Shown: one piece after another, positions 25,411 to 37,700 of the stretch
Layout: the number at the start of each line of letters is the position of its first letter
Numbering within the stretch: the first letter of the stretch is position 1
Source: Aphidius gifuensis
Taxonomy: Eukaryota > Arthropoda > Insecta > Hymenoptera > Braconidae
Length of the DNA stretch: 64,000 nt
Reading direction: 5' to 3'
Assembly (NCBI RefSeq): GCF_014905175.1
Contig: NC_057792.1
Span: 21,148,963 to 21,212,962, forward strand
Notes under the pieces: model-generated
What the model saw: the letters and a program-made list of their open reading frames with translations, nothing else
Told to the model about the DNA's origin: nothing
The model's database searches: none
Position numbers and translations under genes: made by a program

Positions 25411-28164
25411 TCACCAAATACTGCATTTATTTTTTGAATTCATTGGTGAATTTTCTGGACAATTAAAATCCCTTGAAAATTCTGGCATGTTTGATAACGG
25501 TCCAATTATTCTGTACTCATCTGGACTATGTACATTATTTATAACACGATTTTTCAATGCCTCCAGTCTCATTTTTTTACATCTAACATTTGCAGCGCTT
25601 ATCCAAAACATTTGTCTTGGTGTGTAATTTTCAAGACCCAATATTCTCGCTTCTTGTCCATGCTTATTTGTCCAGGTTAAATAAGCTAAATATGCTTCTT
25701 TAATTCCACTAATATCAGCAATATTTTCACCCTGTGTATTAACTCCATTAATCTAAAAATAGAAAATAATTAAAAAAATATTATTATTGTCTTTAAATTA
25801 ATTTGATACATACATTTTGTCCAACTTCTTCAACAGTATAATTATTGTACTGATCAATAACACACTGTGCTTTTTCAATGAATTTAATTTTGGTAGATGG
25901 ATTCCACCATTCAACTAAATTTCCTTGTTTATCAAATTGTCTTCCTTTATCATCAAACCCATGAGTAATTTCATGACCTTAAAATAACCAAGCACATTAA
26001 TTATTAACTGTACATTTAATTGGAAAATAAAATTAAACTTACCTATGATGAATCCAATTGCACCGTAATTCATGTACTTTGGAAGTTTATTATTAAAAAA
26101 TATACCCTGAAGAATTCCAGCTGGTAACTCTAGATCAATAAAAATTTATAAATCAATAAAAAAAAAAAAAATAATAAACCATGATTTTGTAAATAAATCA
26201 ACTTACGAATTGTATTTTCAGACGGTGTATATCTTGCATTGACAATAAATGGACTCATTCGAGTTTTCCAATTTTTTTTATCATAAGGTTGTCGAAATTT
26301 TCTACACTCACATTCTTCACGAAATTTATCTAGAATAAAAATATTACCAAGTAATGTTTTATCTGTCAATTCAAGACCATTATAAAGTTCCTCAATCATT
26401 GAATTATTTTGAAGCTCTTCTGGATAGCCAACATAACTAGTTAATTCTTTGGATTTATCAAGTGCATGTTGCCTCGTTACATCATCCATCCAATCAGCTT
26501 TTTTAATTAACTCATCAAATTTATTACGAATATTCATGACAATTATTTCAACATTACTTTTGACATTTTTATCAACGTAATTTTTAATATACAATGCACC
26601 AATTGCATGAGGAAAATAATTTTTAACAATTGAAATACACTTTTTCCATCGTGGTTTGTTTTCAGTTTGTCCAGTTATTGTTGACAAATAATCCAGCTGC
26701 CTGTTACGAATTTTTTCATTCAAATAAATCAGTATTGATCGTACTTCTTTCCACATTGCATAATTTGCCATGGTTCTTGCTGTGACGTTATTTAGCACTC
26801 CTTCTAAATTTCTAAAGTAACTCGGTACCATAACATCAATGATTTCATTACTATGCATTCTAATTGTCGATGGAAATTTTTTTTTCAACATATACTCCAA
26901 AGGAATAAATGGATAACGTTTTGTAAATTCATTAATTGTCATTGGATTATGTAGCAATGTTCTATTACGACGTTTTTCAGATGAAACAAATATTCTAGCA
27001 ATGTTCATTTCTAATAATAATACTTTTTTTAATTCTACTTGTGCTTGTTGCTCATTGGCACCAAAAATCACAGCAATATCAACCATATAATTGTAATATG
27101 CATTGACTATTTTATCATGAATACCTTTGGAAAAATATTTTTCTGACAAACCAAGTGTTGGCTGATCTATAACTATTATTTTTTTTGTACTATTGTTAAC
27201 ATCAATATCAATTTTAATAGTAAAAAATTTAGCTTTTGATTTTTTGGTATTTAGCTCTGTTTCATTCCAGTTTGTGTTGTTTAAAACTGGCCAGCCACCT
27301 TTTTGTTTTATCAATTCAATATATGGCTGTAAGCCTTGTTCTTCAATTGCACTTGTGTTCATACAAAATTCATACAAATCTTTGGCAAGTTTAAATGATT
27401 TTATTTCATTTGAATTTTTCTTATCAAGCATTGTTCTTATTTGTTCATCAATTTTATTGTTCAGTTCTGAACGAGCATTAACTTGAGTTTCATCTTTTGG
27501 AATAATTGTTGATTCAAGAAAACCTCCACATGCAAATTTATAAAAATTTTCACATGGATCTATTTTATTGTTCATGTTTAACATTACCTGTTTGGCTAAC
27601 AATAAAAAAAAAAACAAAAAAAATTAATAATAATCATTTATCAAGTTGAAAAATAAATACTATTTTCTATTTTTTTAATTACCAGTTTGTTGACATGTTG
27701 ATGTTGAACATGGTGCATTTGTTGATTGTAATTTATATTCATTTGGAAGTCCACAAATAATGTCAAATGATTGTAAAATTAAAATACCAAAATACAGTAT
27801 TTCTGTGTGTGAGTTTGTGTAAAAATAATAATCAATTTATGCTTGTCAAGTTTTTTTAAATGCATTTACTTGTTGTCATCATAAAAAGATTGAATGTGTT
27901 TTATTTTTTGAGTTTAACTAACTGTAAATTTTTTTGATGACATAATAGTTTTACTTTTATTTGACCTAGTCAATTAACTATATAGTTTTTTTGTTGATTA
28001 TTTGAGAAATGTTTTATAAACAATAGTTGAACATAAAAGCAATCTTTATGTGATGACACACAAGTTAATGACTAATTTTATGATGTTTATTTTTTATTTT
28101 AAATTATTTTTTTACTATTGGAATTGTTGATACTAAAATAATAAAAACACTTACTTTGTTTCAT
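25411..28164 (-). CDS. Secreted M13 (neprilysin-like) zinc metallopeptidase, downstream copy
   Basis: M13 enzymes cut short peptides outside the cell. Six exons: 28164-28155, 27802-27683, 27595-26207, 26129-26043, 25977-25814 and 25752-25411. All introns are GT..AG, and the joined frame is 703 residues ending in SIW. Exon 1 encodes only MKQ plus one base. Joined to exon 2 it gives a signal peptide (MKQKILYFGILILQSFDIIC), so secretion is likelier than the type II membrane anchor of classical neprilysin. Family marks are IDPCENFYKFACGG (about 55-68), LPAGILQ, HEITH (537-541) with zinc ligands His537 and His541 and catalytic Glu538, GENIAD with third ligand Glu599 and Asp603, His665 in HSPDEYR, Arg671, and the terminal KCSIW. 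Oddities: the substrate-pocket NAFY reads NARY (496-499), and a normally aromatic residue before a late Cys is Arg (VRCKK). Zinc-site residues are intact, so it may be active with altered specificity. Confidence 0.9.
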
Positions 28165-28890
28165 TGTGGATTGTTTTATGTAGAGAAAAAAAAAAAAAAA
28201 TGTAACTTTTATTTTTAAATTTAAATGATGATGATTTTATTCATTTAATATTAACACTGTAAAACTTGATGAACAATGTTTTCAATAAATTTTAAAACTT
28301 TCTATTCGTAAAGTCATGGCGTTGTTGTCGATACCAAATATGAATGGCAACTGATTTTCATATCAAGATTGAAAGAGTTTAATGGCCTACTTGGCTGAGA
28401 AATCAAAGTGGAACAGAAAGACTTTCACATGTTTGTGAAGATGATGATGATAATAATAGAGTAGGGAGGGCGACAAGAAAACAGAGAAAGACTCAAGATG
28501 TTTACAATTAAATGAACAAGTAAAACTCGTTGTTTTAAACTTTAACAAGGTGCTGATTTATTTGGTCACTGTGGAATTGTTTAAACTCCAATTCAATCGA
28601 AATTTATAGAGCACGGTCAAGGACAAGGACTACAAACTTGATTTGTCAGACTTTGCTGGATTCAACAAATTAAACTACAAAATCCTTCATGGCAAGTGTT
28701 GATTTCTGATGAGCCCTGACATCTAGGAAATTTTCTTTTTATTTTATTTTCTATTTCAAATTATTTAATAGCTTTTTTTATATCTATTTTTTATTGAGAG
28801 TTATATTTGGTAAACAAGATGGAAGCTTTATTTTTAAAAATAAAAAACAAAATATAATAAATAATTAATTTTATTGAAATATAATAATTA
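28165..28890. other. Spacer between the two tandem M13 genes
   Basis: About 730 bp separating the stop of the upstream copy from the first coding exon of the downstream copy. It must contain the promoter of the downstream copy. The stretch 28300-28740 is of mixed composition and less A/T-rich than the introns, in keeping with a regulatory region. No TATA box stands out. Confidence 0.6.
28870..28875 (-). terminator. Polyadenylation signal (AATAAA) of the upstream M13 gene
   Basis: AATAAA on the minus strand 16 bases past the stop codon of the M13 gene at 28891, matching the short-3'-UTR arrangement of its duplicate. Confidence 0.45.
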
Positions 28891-31746
28891 TTACCAAACA
28901 CTACATTTATTTTTGGCGCTCATTGGTGAATCAACTGGACAATTAAAATCATTTGAAAATTCAGGAATATTTGAAAGTGGCCCAATAATTCTGTATTCAG
29001 CTGGACTATGAGGATTATTCATAACTTGATTTTTAAGTGCTTCTGGACGTATTTTTGAACACCAAGAATTTGCAGCACTTATCCAAAACATTTGTTTCGG
29101 TGAATATTTTTCAAGACCATTTAATCGTGGCTCTTGTCCATTTTTTTCAATCCAATTTAGATAAGCAAAATATGCACCTTTAATACCACCAATATCAGCT
29201 ATATTTTCACCCTGAGTTAAAATTCCATTCAACTAGAAAAAGAAAAAAAATTATTTAAACACAAATTAATTAGAAAAATTAAAAGGATATGTTAAATTAA
29301 ATTAATTACATTTTGTTGTATTTTTTGAACTGTATAATTACCATAATGGTTTATTATACATTGAGCTTTTTTTAAAAATTGAGCTTTTGTTGAAGGTTTC
29401 CACCAATCAATGACATTTCCATTTTTATCATATTGTCTTCCGATATCATCAAAACCATGTGTAACTTCGTGACCTAAAATAAATTTATTTAGTTATTTAT
29501 TAACACGATTTAATATTTATTTGAATATTTCATTTATAATTGACCAATTGAATGAAAAAAAATAAAATTATTGATATTTTTTTCATTTCTTATACAATTT
29601 TAAGTTTTTCATTTTTAATTATAATGATCCAATTCTTTTTTTAAATGATAAATAATTAATATCTCAACTAAATTTTAAATTAAAATAATTTTTATAAAAA
29701 TAAATTTATAAATATTACTGACCAATGACAAATCCGATTGCTCCATAATTCATATATTTCGGTCGTTCGTTATTAAAAAATACACCTTGAAGAATACCTG
29801 CTGGAATTTCTAAATAAAAAAAAAAATAATAATTATCAAAAAATACTAGCAAATTATTTCAAACTTTTATTTATTTACCAATGTAATTTCCAGATGGTGA
29901 ATAAAAAGCATTAACAATTGCTGGATTAACACGATTTTTCCAGTCATTTTTAATAAATGGCTCTTTAAATGTTTCAAGTGAATGTTTATAATGAAAACTT
30001 GCTGTTATAAACATATTATTCAAAAAATTATTATCCATCAATTCAAAATTTTCATAAAATTTGCCAATTTTTAAATTATCCCTCAATTCATCAGAATAAG
30101 CAACATAACTAGCCATTAATTTTGATTTTTCAAGTGCATTTAATTTTGTTTCATCATCCATCCAGTCAACTTTTTCAATAAGTTTATCAAACTGTTCACG
30201 TATATCAGCTACAATTTTAACAGCATTTTTTTTAGCCTCATCTGTAAAATAATTTTGTACATACAATGCACTTAGTATAAGTGGAAATCTATGTGTAATT
30301 ATGGAAATACACTCGTCTGTTCTTGATTCCTTCTCAGTAACACCACTGAGAATTTTATGAAATTCTAATTGACGATTACGAACTTTTTCATTTAAATATT
30401 CAACCTTAGATCTGACAAATATCCAATTAACATAATTAGACATTGTTTTTCTGGTAATATTACCAATGAGGTTGTTAAGCTCTTCAAAGTATTTTGGTGC
30501 TGCAACATTAATTACCTCTTCATCATCATCAATGATGACACTTCCAGGAAAATATATTTGAAGACAATGCCTCAATGGAATTGCTGGATATAATTTTGTA
30601 AAATTTTTAATTGTCATTGGATTATATTTAAGAGTCATATTACGTTTTTCCTCTTCTGGTAAACTAATTCTTGCAATTTCTTTTTCTAATATCAACACTT
30701 TCATTAGATCATGCTTAGCTGTATCTAAATTTGCACCAAATAAAACTGCAATGTCCACCATGTAATCATAATAAGCCTTGATAATTTTATCATCAAAATT
30801 TTGTAACAAATATTTACGTGGTAGTCCAAGTGTTGGTTGATCAAGTACTATGATTTTTTTAGTACTATTTTTAGAATCTAAATCAATACCAAATTCAAAT
30901 AATTGAACAGATGCATTTAATACACTAAATTTATTTTCATTCCAATTGTTTGTTGCAACGACTGGCCATCCTCCAATGCTATCCATTATTTTTATAATTG
31001 GTTCAAGACCTGCTTTTTCAATTGCACTTGTGTTCATACAAGATTTGTAAAATGTTTTTATTATTTTAAATATTTTTGGCTCTTCAGGAGTTATTGGTAT
31101 TTCAATTGCTGTTTGAATTTGTTTTTTTATTTCTTTTCTCAATATTGCAAATGAATGTATTTGTGTTTTGTCATTTGGAATTGATTTTTTCTTTATGAAA
31201 TTACCACATGCAAAATTATAAAAATTATCACATGGCTGGATTTCGGGATTCATGTTATCCAGTATTTCCAGAGCTGTAGAATTTAAATATTTATTTTTCA
31301 TTTAGATTTTTATATTTTTGTCGTGGCTATTTTGTCAATTTTTCAGTTGACTTTGTGTAAATGTTTTTTTTTTTTTTTCACATACCAGTTTGATTGCACA
31401 CGGATGTTAAACATAAATCGTTGGTTTCTACGTTGTCGATAGATGGGTCAAAGGGTATGGATGCTTTCAAACCAGGCGGAAGTCCGGCTCCAGGATTTAC
31501 GAACGAAAAGATCTGCAGTACCATTACACCACATTGAAATGTTGATATTTCTAAAAGACATTTTATTTTTTCAATTAACCAAGTAAATAAAAGAAAATTA
31601 GTCTTTTTTTTCAATATTTTATATGATCAATTTATTGATAATAATTGAGTTATTTTAAATTACAAAAAAAATTCTTTTGTCATAAATTCATAGCTTGATT
31701 TACGAGTAGAATAAAAAATAAAATAATTACACTTACTTTTTAACAT
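28891..31746 (-). CDS. Secreted M13 (neprilysin-like) zinc metallopeptidase, upstream copy
   Basis: Six exons: 31746-31737, 31550-31386, 31273-29879, 29809-29723, 29473-29310 and 29232-28891. All junctions are GT..AG, giving 720 residues, close to the family's usual 700-750. Exons 1, 4, 5 and 6 have exactly the lengths of those in the neighbouring copy (10, 87, 164 and 342 bases) and all phases agree, which proves tandem duplication. Exon 1 encodes MLK plus one base; with exon 2 it makes a hydrophobic signal peptide ending near residue 25. The family marks are complete: a C-x4-C pair, IQPCDNFYNFACGNF, NAFY (513-516), IPAGILQ, HEVTH (554-558; ligands His554 and His558, catalytic Glu555), GENIAD with Glu616 and Asp620, His682, Arg688, and terminal KCSVW. 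This copy keeps the canonical pocket and is predicted to be an active extracellular peptidase. In both copies the residue after GENIAD is Ile instead of the usual Asn. The substrate is unknown. Confidence 0.92.
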
Positions 31747-34584
31747 TGTAGATATTTATGGCGCCAATTTTCTTTTATTATTTTTTTTTATCCACACAAT
31801 TTTTTTCATTCAAAAGACAATTTTAAATGTTGACTAAAAGGAAAAAAAATATTTATTTTATTTTTTACTAGCTAATTGATTTTATCAGCGACAAAAAATT
31901 ATTTAAATAAAAAAATTTCAACACAAATAATAATATTAAAATAAAAATAAATTCTATCAATTGATACTTTTGTGGAGATGGTTCAAATGGATTTGAGAAA
32001 AAAGAATATATTTTGAAGAAAAATATAATCTTTCAATAAACTAGAACTTTACCGAAATGCTGCTATTCCGGTTTTCAAAGATAATAAAATTCGAATGGAC
32101 CAATCAATGAAGGAAATCCCGTATTAGATGTGTCGATCTTCCCATTTTTTTATCAGCAGGTAGTAGAATTCTGGGAATGTTACTTTCTATTCATTCGAAC
32201 CCACGAGATTTCTTATCAACTATACAATTTTCGGGTTTATAAATTTTAAAAATAAAAATCCTCTTTTAATGTCAATGACCTCTAATTTTTTTTTCATCAC
32301 ATATTTGTTTATCTATATTATAAAATGCACTAAAAATATTTTACAAGTATTTAAATACTTGCTCATTTTAAAAGGCAAAAAAAAAAAAATAATAATTTTC
32401 CCATAATTTAAATGGTAAAATAAATATTTATAATGAAAATTGAGAATAATTAAATTGCATTTAATATATTTTTTTATTAGATAAAAAATATAGTGTAAAG
32501 AATAATTAAAAATAATAAAATATATATAGATTAATCTGCTTAAAGTCAAAGTGTTAAATGAGAGTTTATCACAAGAACACGGTAATGTTAATATCCAACT
32601 AAAAATATATAGGTTGAACGTTGTTAATATAATGCAAAATTGTACTGCAATACGTGCTTGGTACTAAGATGTGGGTGTTACAGACTATGTACATTTAATC
32701 CAAGTAAAAGATGAAAACTTTTGACTATTCATAGAAACATTTTCAAAAAGTTATAGCTAAAGTAATTATCTTTTCTTTTATAATAATTTTATAAATTTAT
32801 TCATCAAATTATTATTTTATTTATCTGTTAATTATTTTCTTGACAAATAATCAATTTTTTCATTTATTTTTCCTCGCAAATAATTTGATGTAAAATAAAT
32901 TTAAAAAGTTCCAAACAAAATAATTGTATAATATAAAAAAAATTTTTTGATTAACGTAAAAGTCTCAAGTGATTTGTTAAGTTGAAAAAAAAATAAAAAT
33001 AAAAATGTTTGTTGCTGTGTACAATAATGTTAAGAGTCTTGATCCTGAAAAAGTAGTTTGGAGAATGTTGATGTGTTTGTTATATATACAGGACAATAAA
33101 TATAATAAATATAATAAATATAATAAATATTGGAGGATATAAAATTACGTTGAAGCCAGGTGGAAAAGTGCCCAAGGCGTAACTTGAGCACAGCAATTTA
33201 TCTAATGTTAGAATAGTGGTAGTTTGTACACTGAGCTATTGGACATTTTGCAAGTTGGCTTATGTTTGAGGTAAAAGAAATTTGTTTTTGTATAGTATAA
33301 ACGAAAAATAACGAGGATACACATTGCGAGTAATGGTCAATGAAATTGCCAATTTATTTAAAAAGCTCTTTTTATTTCATTTTTTTTTTTTTACTTAAAA
33401 TTTTAATGAAAAAAAATATCATTTAAATGATAAATTTGCGTCATTATTTAATAATTGATATTTTAATTGTTTGACTAAAAATTTACAGAAACCTGGAAGT
33501 CTTTATTTCGAATTTTTTCATCACCCTCAATCCAAAAGAGTGCGTGGTTTTGTGGAAAAATAAAAAATAAAAAAAAACACTGTGTGGGTAGTCTCTCAAT
33601 TTTTTTCTCATTTTTTTTCACCCACGCTCATTCTGAAATATTCATCATGACGGCTTTGAAGGTCGATGAAACTAAAAAAAAATAAAAGTTTGGAAAAAAA
33701 AAATATATATAAATAAATAAAAAATAGTTGAAAAAAAAAAAAAAACAAAATGAACTGTAAAAAATAAAATAATGAAAAGCACTTTATAAATATTTATCAG
33801 TTTCTGTATTCAACGGGGTGTTGAAAGATTCCATCAGTGCTTTTTATCACCCATCAAATCCATCCATCCAAGTTTGTTTTTTAAAAGTTTTTTTTTATTT
33901 TTACTTTTTGTTTTGTTTTTTACTTTTATTTTTTCGTTGGAATAGATATTTTCTTGTTTCACTGAACGATTGAACCTCATGGTCTTTGAGTAAGGTCAGT
34001 GATGGCCATCAATGTGCGATCATTAACTTTAACAAACCCTGAGAAAAATAAAATATATAGCTGTGTGTGTTTGGGGTTAAAACAAAGATTGGAAAGAAAG
34101 GTGGTCAGTGTAGGATAAGAGATGATTGTAAAGTTTTAGAGTCAGTTAGATAAAAAAAAAAGCTCCACCCCTATGCACACACACACAGAAAAAAAAAAAA
34201 TAAATAAAAGACAAAATTACAACAAAAAGAATTAGAAAATAAAATAGCAAAAGAAAAAAAAAATAGTTAATAAGAAAGTATAAAATTTATTTGTTATAAA
34301 AAAATAGTTGGTGTAAAAATTGAGACTTTTAAAAACTATTAAGCTTCTCGATTGAACATAAATAAAAACTTGATACCCGTAATAAATAACTGATAATAAA
34401 AAATATACTTTAACTTATGAGATTAATAAAAATAAAAAAACTTGAATCTATATAGAATGATATATAATTAGAGATTAAAATATTATTATCATTTTTTTTT
34501 TTGTTACAATATAAAAATTTAAATATTATAACAGCTTTAAATATAAAAAAAATTTTATTAATAATTTTAATTTTATATTTGCAG
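31747..34584 (+). other. nAChR intron 1, last part
   Basis: Begins with the likely promoter of the upstream M13 gene (31747-32230, where 32050-32220 is of mixed composition). The rest is A/T-rich intron ending in a TTTGCAG acceptor at 34584. It contains four perfect copies of a 9-bp unit (33095-33130). No other gene is supported. Confidence 0.7.
33095..33130. repeat. Four perfect tandem copies of a 9-bp unit (AATAAATAT)
   Basis: 36 bases of exact 9-bp repetition in intron 1. A minisatellite with no other visible role. Confidence 0.9.
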
Positions 34585-34727
34585 GGCTGGTAAGTGGCGG
34601 TATTCACGAGAAAAAATTGTTGAATGATCTTCTGGAGCCTTACAATGTGCTGGAGCGACCAGTGTTTAACGAGTCTGAGCCTCTTGCTTTGAGCTTTGGT
34701 CTAACTTTAATGCAAATAATCGACGTG
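34585..34727 (+). CDS. nAChR alpha7-like subunit, coding exon 2
   Basis: 143 bases between a GCAG acceptor and a GTAAGT donor. The first two bases complete a Gly codon from exon 1, and the exon ends on a codon boundary. It encodes the mature N-terminus and first alpha helix of the ligand-binding domain: HEKKLLNDLLEPYNVLERPV, then an N-glycosylation sequon (NES), then LALSFGLTLMQIIDV. These are hallmark residues of the insect alpha5/6/7 receptors. The GC content is visibly higher than in the flanking introns. Confidence 0.92.
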
Positions 34728-37700
34728 GTAAGTCAAATTAATTTCCATTATAAAAAAATAATTTAAAAAATCAAAACAATGCAAATTGTTTTAAAAATAT
34801 TTAAAGCTTTCTATTGGATAATTTATTATCACACATGAAATGCATAGTCGGGGGGAAAAAAGCTCATACATGTTTATTATTATGTTGGAAGAAAATAAAT
34901 TTCATGAGGATTAAAAATGTGCATGTAAACAGGTATGATGAGCATACGTCCATCATCCCCTGTATATTCACCTAGCGTCAACTGAAAAATATATAAAAAA
35001 ATAAAATATAAAAAAGAAAATTATAATGATAACAGTGTGGCGACGTATCTCGTCTGTATTTTATAAATGAATCGTTGGGAACATGTACTACTGTACAGAA
35101 CAGCAGCACTGTCGTCAACAGTCTTTCATATTTTTAGATAAATGTATGGAGCTTGCGTATATGGTCTTTATTATTTTCTTGACGAGATAGAAGGAAAAAT
35201 AAAAAAGTATAATATAAAGAAGAAATATAAAAAATATACTGAGAAAAAGTTTTTAGCACACAAAATACACAAAAAAATCATTTGAAAGATGAAAAAGAAC
35301 TGAAAATATTTGAGCTAAAAGAAAAATAAAAAAAGTTAAATTCACGCACGATCGATTGTTTTTATTTGTATGTGAATGTTTGCTATGAAAAAGTGACATT
35401 TAAATAAACAAAGGCTAGCCAACGACATTGTGCAACTCATCAATGTTTTTCTTCTAAGCGCTGAATTTTTTATTTTTTTTTATTTTTATTTCTTGTCTTT
35501 TTTTATGTACGAGACTGAAAAGCGAGTTTTTTGTTATACTAAAATTTAATAATACTAATTACATGGTTTTGAATGTAATTCTTATTATTGCTTTTTGGCT
35601 ATTTTTATTTTTTTTTATTTTTTCGAGAAAATTTGAAAATAGAATTTAATTTTTTTAGCAATAATTAATGCTTGGCCAACGATGAAAATTTTTTTGGAGA
35701 TAGTTGAAATTTACCTCTGTTTACTGGACAAGTTTTAAAAATATCTATCAATGCGTTTTTTCAGGAGAATTTTTATTACAATTAAAACTTGAAAATGAAA
35801 TATCATCGAAAAATGAAGAGTCATTTATTTAATTTAAAAAAAAAGAAAAAAAATGACAAGAAGGCCCATGACAGTTGTCGTTTTTATAATAGAGAAAAGA
35901 TAAAAATTCAGTACACTAGATTTTGTATTTTTATTATTCGCACAGTACATGAAAACATTTTGAATAATAGAATATTTAATATATTAATATATTCAGTGTT
36001 GTGATCAATCAAAGAAACATTATTCAAAAACGCAAAACTTTTTTTTTTTATATAATGATTCTTGGTTACTAAACTATTTTTTTTTTTTTGCATATTTTCT
36101 TGTAGTTTTCTGTTTCTAAAAAAGCACGTGTTACAAAGTGTCATAAAAAGTAAATAAAAAAATGTATAACAATGTTGAAACCCAAGAGAGAATCGCAGCA
36201 GAAAAACTTTTTTTTTTTTGTGTATCCTCGTCAATTCTATATTTAAGGTTTCATCATGTCATTATTATTATATTTATTTTTTAAATTACTTTTTTTTTAT
36301 TTTTCTTTTCATCCCTGTCAGTCGATGTTACGGTCGAGGATAGGTGGGAACGTGGTGTATTGATTGGCGTCTGGTCGTTGTTACATAGTTATTTGTGGCT
36401 GTTATCGAACAGACATAAATCCACAACTTTTAAATTTTATTTTTTTTTTAAATCATTTAATATATGTTTACATGTATTGATTAATTACATATTCCAACAT
36501 GTGTTTACATAATTTTTTGCTTGTTATTATTACCTATCAATGAAGCATCACAAGTGTTTATTTAAAATGTAAAAATTTTGAAAATTAATTAAAATAAACA
36601 TTGATAATAATTATATATAAAAAATTTAATGAAATTTTATCAATGTTTTTATTTTCAATTAAATGTAGAATTGTATTTTCATGAATTTTTGAATGCATGA
36701 TATTATTTATTTATTTTATTATTATTTTATCTTGGTTAGATTATTTTAGATGGATGGTTGTAATATTGTCCTTTCAATATGAAGCACGTGTGTACCCTAC
36801 AAAATATATATCTGTGCATATAATACATTAATCTATATATATTTTGCATGTGTGTGTATGTGTGTGTGTATATATTATTCATGAATGTGAAAGGAAATAA
36901 TAGTAACAGTAGCAGCAGGCGTTGCCTCGAACGTCGTTTCAATTTCCGAAAAGCCCGGAACTCACGAGGTGGTGGCTATTCGGCAGAAAGCACATGGTCC
37001 TCGACAGTTGCTCACTCTTCCACTCGGTTATATTTCTTTTTTATTTTTCCATTCAACCGTTATGCTTGAAATAGTATAAATTTTTTTTACTCTATTCTTA
37101 AAAAAGAAACACCAAAAATAAAATTAAATAAATATGGAAAAACATGAAATATTGTGTGGAAAAAAAAATTCAAACAAAATGGAAAATATTAAAATTTTTA
37201 TGTATGCAGTAGTGGTGGTGGGTAAACCATGTCTGTTGATAAAAATCAATTTAGCTGTGTTGTTATTATTTAAATAAATATAAATTATTTTTTTTTTATT
37301 TATTTATTTTTTTGGCTATTGGACACTGGTCATTTGAAAATGGTCAAGTGACTTTAGGCTGGTCAAATTTCATTTGACTTTTTATAGAAAATTTAAATTG
37401 TTAAAATTTTATTTTTATTACTGTAAATTCAATTGGCACAAGTGGAACAAGTCAAGATTTAGTCAGACATGAAAATAATATTTTAGCACTTGTGATAGAA
37501 AAAATATATTTATTCAAGCTTTTATTTAAAAAATAAATAATATCAATGGCTTGTAAATTTGGACTGTAAACCAGATATTTAATTCTCAAAATTTAATTAA
37601 TTTTTTACGTCTGGAAAATGCATAAGCAAAGCCTGGTTTTTTTAATTTTATATTTCTTTGTTTATTCTGTTTCTTATGGTTGAAAGTTTTTTTTATTTCG

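Noticed and set aside
27193..27486. 97-codon plus-strand open frame
   Set aside because: Antisense of the large exon of the M13 gene; hydrophobic shadow without start context or homology.
36848..37069. 73-codon plus-strand frame with Arg/Ser-rich middle
   Set aside because: Composition follows the GC-richer island and then collapses into Phe-rich poly-T translation; no homology or splice support.
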